Part shown: positions 54,754 to 64,000 of the stretch, one piece after another | Position numbering within the stretch: the stretch's first letter is position 1 | Layout: each line of letters starts with the position of its first letter | Assembly (NCBI RefSeq): GCF_004379255.2 | Contig: NC_056036.1 | Location: 1,054,001 to 1,118,000, forward strand | Length of the DNA stretch: 64,000 bases | From: Salvia splendens | Lineage: Eukaryota > Streptophyta > Magnoliopsida > Lamiales > Lamiaceae | Direction of reading: 5' to 3' | The notes under the pieces: generated by a model | Databases searched by the model: none | The model's input: the letters and a program-made list of their open reading frames with translations, nothing else | Told to the model about the DNA's origin: nothing | Position numbers and translations under genes: made by a program

Positions 54754-57622
54754 ATGTCTTCTTCTTCTTCTTCGGTGTCGGGTAGCGGTAGGAAAGGGGA
54801 TAAGGGGTCTTCTAGCCGGAAAGAATCCGGGGAGAAGACCGTAGAGTATTTTCACAGTATCTTGAGTAAGGATACTGTGATATCCCTTCACGAGAAATAT
54901 TTTTTACCTGGGGGGAAGGCGGTGGTTCCCGACGATGATCATAGGGCTAACGACCCGCCGGAGGGTTATGCCACCGTTTACGAAGCCTGCTTAGAATGCG
55001 GGCTTCGTTTTCCTCTTCCCCCACCTTTTGTAGAGCTTCTTGATTTTTTTCAACTCCCTTTAGGTCAGGTGACTCCGAACTCTTGGAGGCACTTATCGGC
55101 TTTTGCTGCCGAACTGCGTAGGCTAGATAAGGATCTGTCTCTGAGGGCAATCCTTAATTTTTTCCAGTTTAAAAGGAAGGGATCTTGGTTTTACTTGATC
55201 CCCTTACAGCCTTTTAGGGCCTTCTGCAAAACCAAGTGGCCGAAATGGCAAAACCGTTTCTTTTTTTATAATAGGACTTCGGCTCCGGGCTTTCCTTGGA
55301 GAAGGCCGAAGTCCGTGATTCCCCATCCTCGGTTAGAACCGTTGGCCGAGCTCGAGGGCGAGCTCAATAAGATTCCTATGATTAGGAAACAGTATTCGGA
55401 AACTGAGCTCGTCAAGGGCGACCTCGTGTTCAATATCTCGTCTTCGGACGAAGAGGCCGAGGGTGAGGATTTCTCTTTATCTTTATGCTCTACTGCTTTA
55501 ACGAAGAAAACTAACCTTGTTTTCTTGCTTTTTGGCAGTGTTCATGCTGAATAAGGCTATCCGAAAGTCCTCCGAGCTTGAGGAGCCGGAGAAAGAGAAG
55601 GCTACCAGCTCGGCGCCTGATGCCGAGAAGAATCCGAAGAGGCAAAAGACCTCTTCGGGTCCAAAGAAGCCGGAGTCGACTTCGGCAAGTAGGAAGGGGA
55701 GGACCCAGAAGCCCCCGAGAGCGCCAGAGAAAGACGTGGTCTTGGCGCCTCCTTCGGAGCATATCTGTGAGCCATTTTTATGGCCCACGGACTTCGCCGA
55801 GGTGAATTGTCTTCTTGATTCTTTGGCCTGGCTTCTGTCCTGTATTTTTGGTGCCCTCTGTTGACTTTTTTCCTTATCCATTTTCAGAGGAACGATATGC
55901 TCTCCAAGCTCGTCGCCGTCGAACTCTCCAAAGCGTCCAATGACTATGCCGAGATGCAGAGGAAGTTGGCGGCTGCTTGTCATCGGGCCGAACAGGGTTC
56001 GGCTGAGGCTAAATTTGAGAAGGCCAGAGCTGCTAGGATTTCGGCCCAGGATGAAGCTCAGTTTGCCAAAAACCAGCTCGTCATCCAGCGAGAGCAGGCG
56101 AAGCGGAGCGATGCTGCTGCCGTGGTTGCCCAAGGGGAGGCTCTCCGTGTTTACACGGAGAAACTCTTTTTGAGCAGCCAGTTCTCGGCCTTTGTCGGTA
56201 GCCTGGTAAGGCTAATTGCCGATAAGGGCGAGCAGGGGGCCGATGTCGTGCTGCCTCTGTACAGCCGAGAGATAGCAGCTCGGCTTCAGAATCTGCCGCT
56301 CCTTGAGGAGCTCGCTTCATCCTCGGTCCTGCTTTCTGTAGACCGAGTCCGGAGTTGTCGAGCTGATCGGGACGAGAACCTGGAGGCTATCTTTGCCTCC
56401 GTGGGACCCGTTTCACCCGCTTCGACTTACAACGGAGAGGGTGAGGCCGAGCCGCTGGAGCGGGAGGCCGAAGTCGAGCGAGCCGGGCATCCGGAGAAGG
56501 AAGCCGATCAGGAGACGCAGCAGATCGGCTACGGTGGCGCCGAGCAGGCTGAGGAGAGCAAGGAGGCAGAGGCTGAAGCTGAAGCAGATGAGAAGGAAGC
56601 TGAACCTCACCGAGAAGGTGGAGACGAAGCTAGCGAAGTATGATTTCGTCTCCCTTCTCTTAGTTTAGTTTCTTCCTTTATGTAAAATGGCCTTGAAGCC
56701 CTCCTTGTATAGAAAAATTTTTTCTTATGAATGAAAAAATTCTTCTTTCTGCTCTTGTGTCTTCGTATAGCCTTTCGTACTCTCTTACTCCTGTTGTGGT
56801 TTACTACCTGCTCGGTAAGCTGAAATGCCGAACTGACGTAGCTGCTTTGTATTCTTAACTCTCCAGGAGCTGGAGGTACTTCACTGGAAGCGGCTGTACT
56901 CCTCGGCTTTAGACGAAGCTGAGAAAAGAGCTATAGCCGATCAGACGAAGAATGACGAGCTTCTGGCTCGTTTGGTGAAGCTGGATGCCGATAATAAGGA
57001 CTTAGAGTCCGATAAGAATGATCTGGAGGCCGAGCTGAATACGACCATTGCTGAGAGGACTGCGTACGAGGATTACATCCGTGTGCGCGGGGGAATGACC
57101 ATATCAGATGTTCAGAGTCGAGTTGACGAACTGTGGGAGGAATATAATGTACTCCGGAGGAACAATGCGCTGGAGAGCTCGGCTTGCCAACAAGTCGTGA
57201 CATCATTGCGGCGCTGGGCTTCTCGGTACAACATTGTTCTTTCTCGGCGCCCCTCCATAGAAAGATTCCTTCGGCATATCGTGCCAACAGATGCTCGCAC
57301 TCCAGATCAAACCTTTGATTCACTTGCTCAAAACCGTACTCCAAGTCAGCAACGAACTCTGGAACAGCCGGAAACGTCAAGACGAGAACAGGCTGAAGTT
57401 CGTAGAGGAGCTGTGATTATGAGTGAGCAAGACCAACAACTGCTTCGTGAAGAGACTCTTCGCCGCCGAGGTGCTAGGGCTTCCCGGGCTCAGAGAAGAG
57501 GTGGCAGGTCGATTAGAGCATCTCGTCGACCTGCTTATTCTGCAGCTGCCTGGAACGCCCGAACTCAGCTTCACGAGGATTTTGTGAATAGATGGCTCAA
57601 CTTTAGCAACCCTGGACAGTAG
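54754..57622 (+). CDS. Antisense gene of the Tat-like element ('gypsy-type transposase' domain protein)
   Basis: Four exons (54754-55462, 55539-55801, 55888-56637, 56867-57622) keep one frame open for 825 residues, opposite to gag. A Ser-rich start is followed by a domain (residues about 30-190, with YFLPGG, FPLPPPFVELLDFF and SWFYLIPL) typical of plant proteins labelled 'transposase (putative) gypsy type'. A Lys/Pro-rich linker, long coiled-coil segments, a Glu/Ala-rich acidic region and an Arg-rich tail complete it. The name is historical: no catalytic transposase is involved. The role of such antisense proteins in the retroelement is unknown. A TATA-like stretch lies near 54624. Splice sites are by eye. 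Confidence 0.75.
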
Positions 57623-57759
57623 AATAGTCCTTTGTAATAGCGTAACGCCATCTTGTAGGGTAGCGGAGTTGTGTGCCGAACAAGATTTGAAAATGAAATT
57701 TTGTTTTTGTTTTCGCTTCTAACACTGTGTATTTACAGCTTAGCGAAAAAATTTCATCG

Positions 57760-58165
57760 TACTTGTCCTCGGTCTTATGAAGTAAACTTCTTTGACCGGA
57801 CTTGTCTTTGGTCTGATGAAATAAACATCTTTGACCGGACTCGTCTTTGGTCTGATGAAATAAACATCTTTGACCGGACTCGTCTTTGGTCTGATGAAAT
57901 AAACATCTTTGACCGGACTCGTCTTTGGTCTGATGAAATAAACATCTTTGACCGGACTCGTCTTTGGTCTGATGAAATAAACATCTTTGACCGGACTCGT
58001 CTTTGGTCTGATGAAATAAACATCTTTGACCGGACTCGTCTTTGGTCTGATGAAATAAACATCTTTGACCGGACTCGTCTTTGGTCTGATGAAATAAACA
58101 TCTTTGACCGGACTCGTCTTTGGTCTGATGAAATAAACATCTTTGACCGGACTCGTCTTTGTGTT
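57760..58165 (-). repeat. 39-bp tandem repeat, about ten units
   Basis: The unit contains GACCGGACTCGTCTTTGG and TGATGAAATAAACATC and recurs every 39 bp, almost unchanged. Degenerate relatives continue to about 58350. As 39 is divisible by three, it gives repetitive shadow ORFs on both strands, but no real gene is supported. Confidence 0.93.
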
Positions 58166-58429
58166 CTAATTTGGCGATTTTCGTCGCCGGGATCGAACTT
58201 TCCCTTGTCCTAATTCGGCGAGTTTTATCGCGTGGATCGGACTTTCCCAGTTAACCGAAGTGGTCTTATGCAGTAAACCTCTTTGACTAGACATGGTCGT
58301 CCTCGGTCTTATGAGGTAAACTGCTTTGACCGAACTTGGTCGTCCTAATTCGGCGAGTTTTATCGCGTGGATTGGACTTTCCCTTGTCCTAATTCAGGCA
58401 AGTTTTATCGCGAGAATCGGACTTTTGTT

Positions 58430-58840
58430 GCAGTTCGTTTCAGACGAAGTGCTTGATTCTTAAGCAGAATTGTGGTCTTGTATCCTCTTTAGAAGCTTTG
58501 ACACACAATCGTGGGCTTGTTGCAGCTCGTTTCAGACGAACTGCTTGTTTAAGCTGAATTGTGGTCTTGTATCCTCTTTAGAAGCTTTGACACACAATCG
58601 TGGGCTTGTTGCAGCTCGTTTCAGACGAACTGCTTGTTTAAGCTGAATTGTGGTCTTGTATCCTCTTTAGAAGCTTTGACGCACAATCGTGGGCTTGTTG
58701 CAGCTCGTTTCAGACGAACTGCTTGTTTAAGCTGAATTGTGGTCTTGTATCCTCTTTAGAAGCTTTGACGCACAATCGTGGGCTTGTTGCAGCTCGTTTC
58801 AGACGAACTGCTTGTTTAAGCTGAATTGTGGTCTTGTATG
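58430..58840 (-). repeat. 89-bp tandem repeat, about four and a half units
   Basis: GTGGGCTTGTTGCAGCTCG recurs at about 58511, 58600, 58689 and 58778, an exact 89-bp period with very few changes. It lies between the pol remnant and the antisense gene. Such arrays are common in this part of Tat elements. Confidence 0.92.
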
Positions 58841-58989
58841 TTCTAAAAAGGGGATCAGCCTTTGAAGAACGAGATACCTCAGTTTTATTTGTAAGAGACG
58901 ACACTCACATAGACAGACACAACGCACGTAGAGACAAGAACAAGTAAAAAACAAAGAAAACACATAAGACTGACTGACCGGACTGTCTC

Positions 58990-59330
58990 TTACAAATGGA
59001 ACTTCTTGAGGTTGGAAACGTACCATGTTCGGGGTACTTGTGCTCCTGACGCGTGAGTCAATTTTTAAGACCCTTTGCCGAGGACATCTGACACCCGATA
59101 TGGACCTTCCTATGTGGGCTCGAGTTCGCCCAGCTTTTCTGCTCGGCTTACTTCGTTGTTTCTCAAGACGAGATCTCCCACTTGAAATTGCAGCTTCTTC
59201 ACCCTTTGGTTGTAATACCGGGCTACTTGCTCCTTGTACTTGGCTGCTTTTATGCAGGCCAATTCTCTTCTTTCTTCGGCCAGATGTAGTTCGGCTCCGG
59301 TGTGACTTCGGTCATTTCGCCGGCCTCTGA
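58990..59330 (-). pseudogene. Pol remnant: integrase C-terminal end with two stops
   Basis: The minus strand reads LAEERRELACIKAAKYKEQ, then YYNQRVK, VGDLVLR and EGPYRVSDVLGKG, and ends KKFHL at TAA (58992-58990). This is the GPY/F-type tail of Ty3/gypsy integrase. In-frame TAG (before EGPYRV, apparently Trp to stop) and TAA (after VLGKGS) break it. It follows gag directly, so most of pol has been deleted. Confidence 0.85.
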
Positions 59331-59438
59331 TTCCGGCTGCTGTGATTGCTATGCTTGATGGTGCCGAACTGATTGCTCGGCACTTTTAAGCGCAATCTGC
59401 GAACACACTTGCTCTTTTTCGATCACCTCGGATGACCG

Positions 59439-60491
59439 CTATCTCTCCTTTAGTGGAGAAGGTGTTCGGCGAGGATGCCTCTGATCGCTATGACCGGGCT
59501 TCTTTTTGTCTTCTCTAGATGAGCTGTCTAAAGACCGTTTTCGACGGTCTGCCTCATCGGCACGAGAAAACTTGTCCGCAAGGTCCCACATCTCTTGAGC
59601 TGTTTGCGGACCGCACTCCACGAGCTTTCTGTAGAGAGCTCCGGGCAGGATTCCATTTTGGAATGCCGAAAAGACAAGTAGATCATTGAGATTATCTACC
59701 TGTAGGCATTCCTTATGGAATCTCGTCAGGAAGTCGCTGATCTTTTCGTCGCGACCTTGACGTATGGAAAGCAGCTGAGCCGAAGTATTTCGGGCTTCCG
59801 CTTTCTGAAAGAACCTCCTGTGGAAAGCATCCATCAGATCTCGGTAGGATCTAATGCTGCCTTGAGGAAGGCTGTCGAACCACCTTCTGGCGTTCCCGAT
59901 GAGCAGCTCGGGGAACAGCTTGCACATATGGACCTCATTGAGACCTTGGTTCGCCATATTATACTGATAGCGTCCCAGGAAGTCATGAGGATCCACGAGT
60001 CCGTCATAGGTTATCGACGGAGTTCGGTAGTTCTGTGGAAGGGGAGTTCGGGTAATATCGTCCGAGAACGGAGTCCTCAATACTTCGTACATGGCGAACC
60101 CGACATTTCTTCGGTATGGAGGAGATGGAGTTCTCCTGTGATTCCGGTACCGAGGATTCTTTCTTCTGGAAGACATGACACTACTGCGGTAGTGACTGTC
60201 TCGTATGGAGGGAGAGGGAGAATCCGCCGTTTTTGTCCCCGGCTGCTTTTGGCTTTTTTGCAGGAAGGTTAAGAATTCCTCCTGCTTTTCCGCCAAAAAC
60301 AGCTTGACAGCCTCGTTCAAATCGGGCTGCTGGGAAGACTCGGTGTGACGGCTTTTGGAGCGGCTTGTTCCTCCACCATGAGAACTGGTGGTGGATTTAT
60401 CCCTAGGCTGTTTTCCCGACCTATGGGATGGATTGGCTTCCTCCTGGTTCTCACGGGCAGGAATACGGGTACTCTGCGATCTGGTATGCAT
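59439..60491 (-). CDS. Gag polyprotein of the Tat-like element
   Basis: The 350-residue ORF begins about 75 bp after the primer-binding site. A basic, Ser/Arg-rich first part (1-140) is followed by a retrotransposon gag domain (about 165-310) with FPELLIGNARRWFDSLP, YRDLMDAFHRRFF and KISDFLTRFHKECLQV. The end is Lys/Arg-rich. No CCHC zinc knuckle is seen, perhaps lost with the pol deletion. Gag would form the virus-like particle. It is open, unlike the pol remnant downstream. Confidence 0.9.
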   Translation of the reverse strand: MHTRSQSTRIPARENQEEANPSHRSGKQPRDKSTTSSHGGGTSRSKSRHTESSQQPDLNEAVKLFLAEKQEEFLTFLQKSQKQPGTKTADSPSPSIRDSHYRSSVMSSRRKNPRYRNHRRTPSPPYRRNVGFAMYEVLRTPFSDDITRTPLPQNYRTPSITYDGLVDPHDFLGRYQYNMANQGLNEVHMCKLFPELLIGNARRWFDSLPQGSIRSYRDLMDAFHRRFFQKAEARNTSAQLLSIRQGRDEKISDFLTRFHKECLQVDNLNDLLVFSAFQNGILPGALYRKLVECGPQTAQEMWDLADKFSRADEADRRKRSLDSSSREDKKKPGHSDQRHPRRTPSPLKER

Positions 60492-60549
60492 TTTTTGGGT
60501 GGAAAAAATGGATCAAAAATTCGCTTTATCACAAATTTTGTTCTCTGTT

Positions 60550-60566
60550 TCCCACAGACGGCGCCA
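60550..60566 (-). other. Primer-binding site of the Tat-like element
   Basis: TGGCGCCGTCTGTGGGA starts one base inside the 5' LTR on the minus strand. Its position and sequence are those of the tRNA primer site in many plant Ty3/gypsy elements. The matching tRNA was not determined. Confidence 0.75.
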
Positions 60567-60567
60567 G

Positions 60568-61204
60568 TGATGATTCCGCGAATTTTTGATGATGATAAAT
60601 GCTCGTAAAAATAAATTACGACACAGAGAATTTTACGTGGTTCGATTTACTGAGGTAAATCTACGTCCACGGGGAGAAATGGGGGCAGGTTTGTATTGCT
60701 TGATCTGCGAATTACAGCTTACAACACAGACTTGCTATATGATTATTTCTCTAGAGAGATTCTAACTACCTCATATCAGATCTAAGTTCTATTTATATAT
60801 GGAACTAAGATCGTGGCTTGCATCTCCACCCTAAGTCGTGGATGTCGTGTAGGTCATGGCCTAAGATCGTGGATGTAGCGTAGGTCATGGCCTACGATCG
60901 TGGCCTGAGTTGACACCACGTGGTAGTGGGTGTGTTGGACATCCTGTATGGGTCCACTAACTCCTTGTTCGGTCGAATACCGAGACCGAACTGCTTTGGT
61001 TGCCGATCTGAGAGTAGAGCTTGATGCCGACCTGAGAGCAGAGCTTGATTGGTTGGCTTTTACCGAGCTGTAGGCTGAGGCCGAACTCTTTGGTAATGCC
61101 GAACTCCTCCGAACTCTTTGGTAATGCCGAACTCATACTCCTCCTTGGGCTTTGGGCTGATGGGCCGTCACTGCTGTTGGGCTTGTTTAGTTCGTACCCC
61201 ATCA
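60568..61204 (-). repeat. 5' LTR of the Tat-like element
   Basis: 637 bp, reading the same as the LTR at 53784-54420. It contains the promoter for gag on the minus strand. Confidence 0.92.
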
Positions 61205-61209
61205 TTTAT

Positions 61210-61526
61210 CCTCATTGATGCTCATCCCACATTTCATCTCAATTATTCTTCTCTTATTTTAAATCCACATTTCATCTCAATTATTCTTCTCTTATTTTAA
61301 ATTGGAAATTGAACTCTGCTAATAAGAGAGTTGCATCTCAAACTTTGGAGTTAAGTTGTGTATGATCTTATTGTTATTACTTAAATTTATTAATTTAGTC
61401 TACCAAAAATGATGTACCATGTAGCATTCATCAGCTAAAATACAAGATCACCAACTAAAGGGCACTCTCTTCTATGACTAAATAATGCAATATTATTATA
61501 TTAATATTTACATTTCCTTATTGTGG
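61210..61526. other. AT-rich spacer
   Basis: Between the Tat-like element and the hAT-like element. A 40-bp or so direct repeat (CCACATTTCATCTCAATTAT) occurs at about 61229 and 61265. No gene is seen. Confidence 0.5.
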
Positions 61527-61534
61527 ATATGTAT

Positions 61535-62587
61535 TTAGGGGTGTCGAAACGGGTACCTGCGGGTACCCGTACCCGGAGAACCGGGTACTCGTACTCGTAC
61601 CCGTTTGTAGCCAAAATCATTGTCCCGTTACCTGACCCGCATAGTGACGGGTACCCACCTTGTCGGGTACGGGTATCTCGTACCCGACCCGTTTAAAATA
61701 TATGGCTTTATATCTGAATATGGTCTCACAATCTGAATAATAGGTATATTTTACTCAACCAGTTATTTGGCCGGCGCCGGCAGCTACAATCCTTCTCGGC
61801 GCAACATATCTGAATAATATTCATTCACACAACAAACAACAAAAACTCCACCAACCTTACTATAGATTAAATGTGACAATAATATTGTCCTAATGATTTC
61901 TCTGTAGAGGGTTATAACACATATTATAGTTTCCCATGATATATTCTTATATTAACAGAATAATATCAATTGCTGACAACCAACTCACCATGCACCAGCT
62001 TGATAAAAAATTAATTTAGCAAATACTCATCCAGCACATAGATTACGTGTTATAATTCTAAAACTCATCCCCAAATACTTGCCACCTAATCTATATTTTA
62101 ATGCATAAAGAGGTTGGGTGAAAGAGTATGCAATATTTTGAAAACACAGAACAAAATCTTGTTTTAGTTTTAATAATTTACAACGCAGTTTCTTAGGAAT
62201 TGGGGCAGCAATCTGGAAGTTATTGACTTGAGCCCTTACCTTCTTCGCGGCAGGGGTCGGCGGCTGATGTGGGTGGTGGCGGGCGGCGGGTTCGGGCGGG
62301 CGGCGGGTGGCGGCGCGGGTGTGAAGAGCAGACAATTTAGGGTAATGGACAAAAGACTTCAGAGTTAATCCTAAAACGTGTATTAATTAAAATTACAGTA
62401 ATGGACAAAAGACTTAAACGAATATTAATTAAAAAAATTTAATACAATATTTATATTTAAACGGGCAAAAACATGAAACTCAATACCCGTACCCGAACCC
62501 GTTCCCGCTTATGTCGGATAGCGGGTACCCGAAACCCGACGGGTAACGGGTTGGGTGTGCGGCCGCTGCCCGTTTCGACACCCCTAA
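61535..62587. mobile_element. hAT-like non-autonomous element
   Basis: The tips TAGGGGTGTCGAAACGGG and, inverted, CCCGTTTCGACACCCCTA are flanked by an 8-bp direct repeat, ATATGTAT or TATGTATT depending on a one-base ambiguity (left 61527-61535, right 62587-62595). Both ends are crowded with GGGTACCCG motifs like subterminal hAT binding sites. The interior has no transposase but a strikingly GC-rich block (62250-62325) that on the minus strand could code for a Pro/Arg/Ala-rich peptide, probably a captured fragment. Confidence 0.83.
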
Positions 62588-62595
62588 TATGTATT

Positions 62596-64000
62596 ATGAA
62601 TTGTTTATAATGTACTCCAATTTGTCATCACTGGCTCGTGAAGGCAAAAATGTGCGTATGTTGGGTTTTGAAACATAGGTATCCCAATAATTAAAAAAGC
62701 AATATTATATTATTGACCTTATCTTTTATTTGCATACATCCGTTCGAGAAGAATTCCACATTTTTAGTTTAATTTCTTCAACTAATTTTTGTATTATAGT
62801 AACTAAATGTTGTCGCATTATTAATATTTTTGTAATTTAGTGTGATTCTATGAAGAAAGCTAGCTGCTCAAGCAACAAGTAGGAGTATTAAATTACACAC
62901 GTGTGGGTTTAATGCAGCTGGCAAATCTTTGTGGTGGATTTTTCTGATAATAATATTCATATATATAATGCCAAGATCCCAAGACTTCAACTTGTTTTTT
63001 CTTAAAATGTTTTAATTAGTGGAGAAGTAAAATAGGCAATATTTGATTTAAAACAATGAATTATTCTTAGTCAATGTATTCAAATAAGGACTAAAATAAT
63101 CTTACACAACGATTTGAAATGAGAAAATTATAAACAATGTAAATTGGATAGGAATTTCAATAGAAAGTACTACTCAGTAAACCTTTGAACCAATATTAAG
63201 ATGATTATTGTCATAGTGTGCTTGGATTGACTTGATTCTGTATATATTGTGTCGATGCTATTGCTTGTTATCCTTTCTATTACGTGCTTCTATATGATTT
63301 TAACTGTTGAGATTTACTTGATAGTGTCTTGATCTTCCATCTTGTCTATGTTGTTGCTAGTTTGTTGTTAAATTGATGAGTTTTGTATAGTATCCAGAAC
63401 TGATGTACTTGTCTTTTGCTTGTTTTTTTTCTCAAGTTGTGGATATATTGCTAGTCAACTAACTTGACATTGAGCATTGTTATGTATAAAAACTGAAATA
63501 ATTTGTTTTTTCTATCATAGTAACACTTTTCATCGTGAATTTAATAAAGTTACAGGAGTAATTTTTTTTGCTTTATTTTACTTATAATTAAATAGTGTTA
63601 TTATGCTAAGAATAAATCTTGTCACATTTTACAAAATTATACAAGAGATTATTCAGTGATAATAATTGTTTTTTTCTTAATTCTTAATTTTAGAATTTTG
63701 ATTATATAAATTTTTTTACTTAATTTTTCGATTCTTGATTTTATGAATTAATTTTATGACCCAATCGGCCAATCTCCCTTACTTCAATGTGGCTTTTTTC
63801 ATATGCTTTCAATATTCTGCTTGTGTCACCCTGAAACATTATATCTAGTCTAATTTAGTATTTATAAATTAGAACGATTGATCCACTCACAAAAATTCAA
63901 TTTTATATGGCGGCTCAACGCCAAGATGTTATTTTCTTGGTTTATAAATTAAGGCTGAAAAATGTATGTATAACCTTTTCACCAAATTTGAATTGTTTGT
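62596..64000. other. AT-rich end of the window
   Basis: 1.4 kb without a credible ORF, RNA gene or clear repeat. It could be promoter or degenerate transposon sequence belonging to something beyond the window. Confidence 0.5.

Larger units (their letters stand above)
53784..61204 (-). mobile_element. Ty3/gypsy (Tat-like) LTR retrotransposon, pol mostly deleted, with antisense gene
   Basis: Two 637-bp LTRs (53784-54420 and 60568-61204) read as identical. The 7421-bp element is flanked by TTTAT (53779-53783, 61205-61209). On the minus strand the order is 5' LTR, primer site TGGCGCCGTCTGTGGGA (60566-60550), gag, the tail of pol, tandem repeats, a region coding on the opposite strand, a G-rich polypurine tract (TTTCGGGGGGGG) and the 3' LTR. 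Antisense genes of this kind occur in Tat/Grande-type gypsy elements. Protease, reverse transcriptase, RNase H and the integrase core are absent, so it must have been mobilised by another element. Confidence 0.92.

Noticed and set aside
57775..58213. Repetitive ORFs on both strands with a 13-residue repeat
   Set aside because: They arise from the 39-bp tandem array; unit length divisible by three keeps all frames open. No gene evidence.
59715..60272. Plus-strand ORF of 185 codons opposite gag
   Set aside because: The minus strand encodes a clear gag domain; the plus frame is a shadow.

Overview
The window is nuclear DNA from a flowering plant. Its genes have many spliced exons, and transposon footprints and simple repeats are frequent. 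The R1A/R1B-like ('late blight resistance homolog') NLR genes suggest an asterid, possibly Lamiales; that placement is inference. All multi-exon models below were built by reading GT..AG (once GC..AG) junctions by eye and checking that the frame stays open.

Layout. 0-7.5 kb: a RABC1 (Rab18-type) small GTPase (+) faces a PP2C phosphatase (-). The first PP2C intron carries a 969-bp fold-back, Mutator-like element holding two tRNA-His-like sequences. 7.7-10 kb: a Stowaway MITE and a non-autonomous PIF/Harbinger element with only a decayed ORF1. 10.8-20.1 kb: the DEAD-box helicase RH29 (+), then a DNAJ10-type J-domain gene (+) whose fourth exon is split by an 800-bp hAT-like element with an 8-bp target duplication. 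20.6-34.6 kb: an NLR cluster with three intact single-exon CC-NB-ARC-LRR genes and one truncated pseudogene. Copies of the DnaJ last exon between the NLRs show that the duplication unit included the end of that gene. A TRIM retroelement lies in this cluster. 35.4-46.1 kb: two tandem genes (-) for cytoplasmic kinases with a USP-like N-terminus. The second has lost the HRD motif and carries a 225-bp in-frame duplication that repeats its glycine loop. 48.7-50.6 kb: an intronless E-class PPR gene (-). 51.4-61.2 kb: two very young LTR elements, each with LTRs that read as identical. One is 2.06 kb with a single Pro/Gln-rich ORF. The other is a 7.42-kb Ty3/gypsy (Tat-like) element with gag, a deleted and stop-ridden pol, and a four-exon antisense gene. 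61.5-62.6 kb: a hAT-like element; the rest is AT-rich and empty.

The conserved genes are housekeeping or signalling: vesicle traffic, phosphatase, ribosome-biogenesis helicase, J-domain chaperone, kinases and organelle RNA processing. From memory, their relatives sit in two Arabidopsis blocks: At1g43890/43900/43980 for RAB, PP2C and PPR, and At1g77020/77030/77280 for DnaJ, RH29 and USP-kinase. The NLRs and transposons look like later additions to an old gene neighbourhood. No single novel defence or mobile system is proven. The best candidates for new biology are the tRNA-carrying fold-back element, the double-glycine-loop pseudokinase and the two recently active defective LTR elements.
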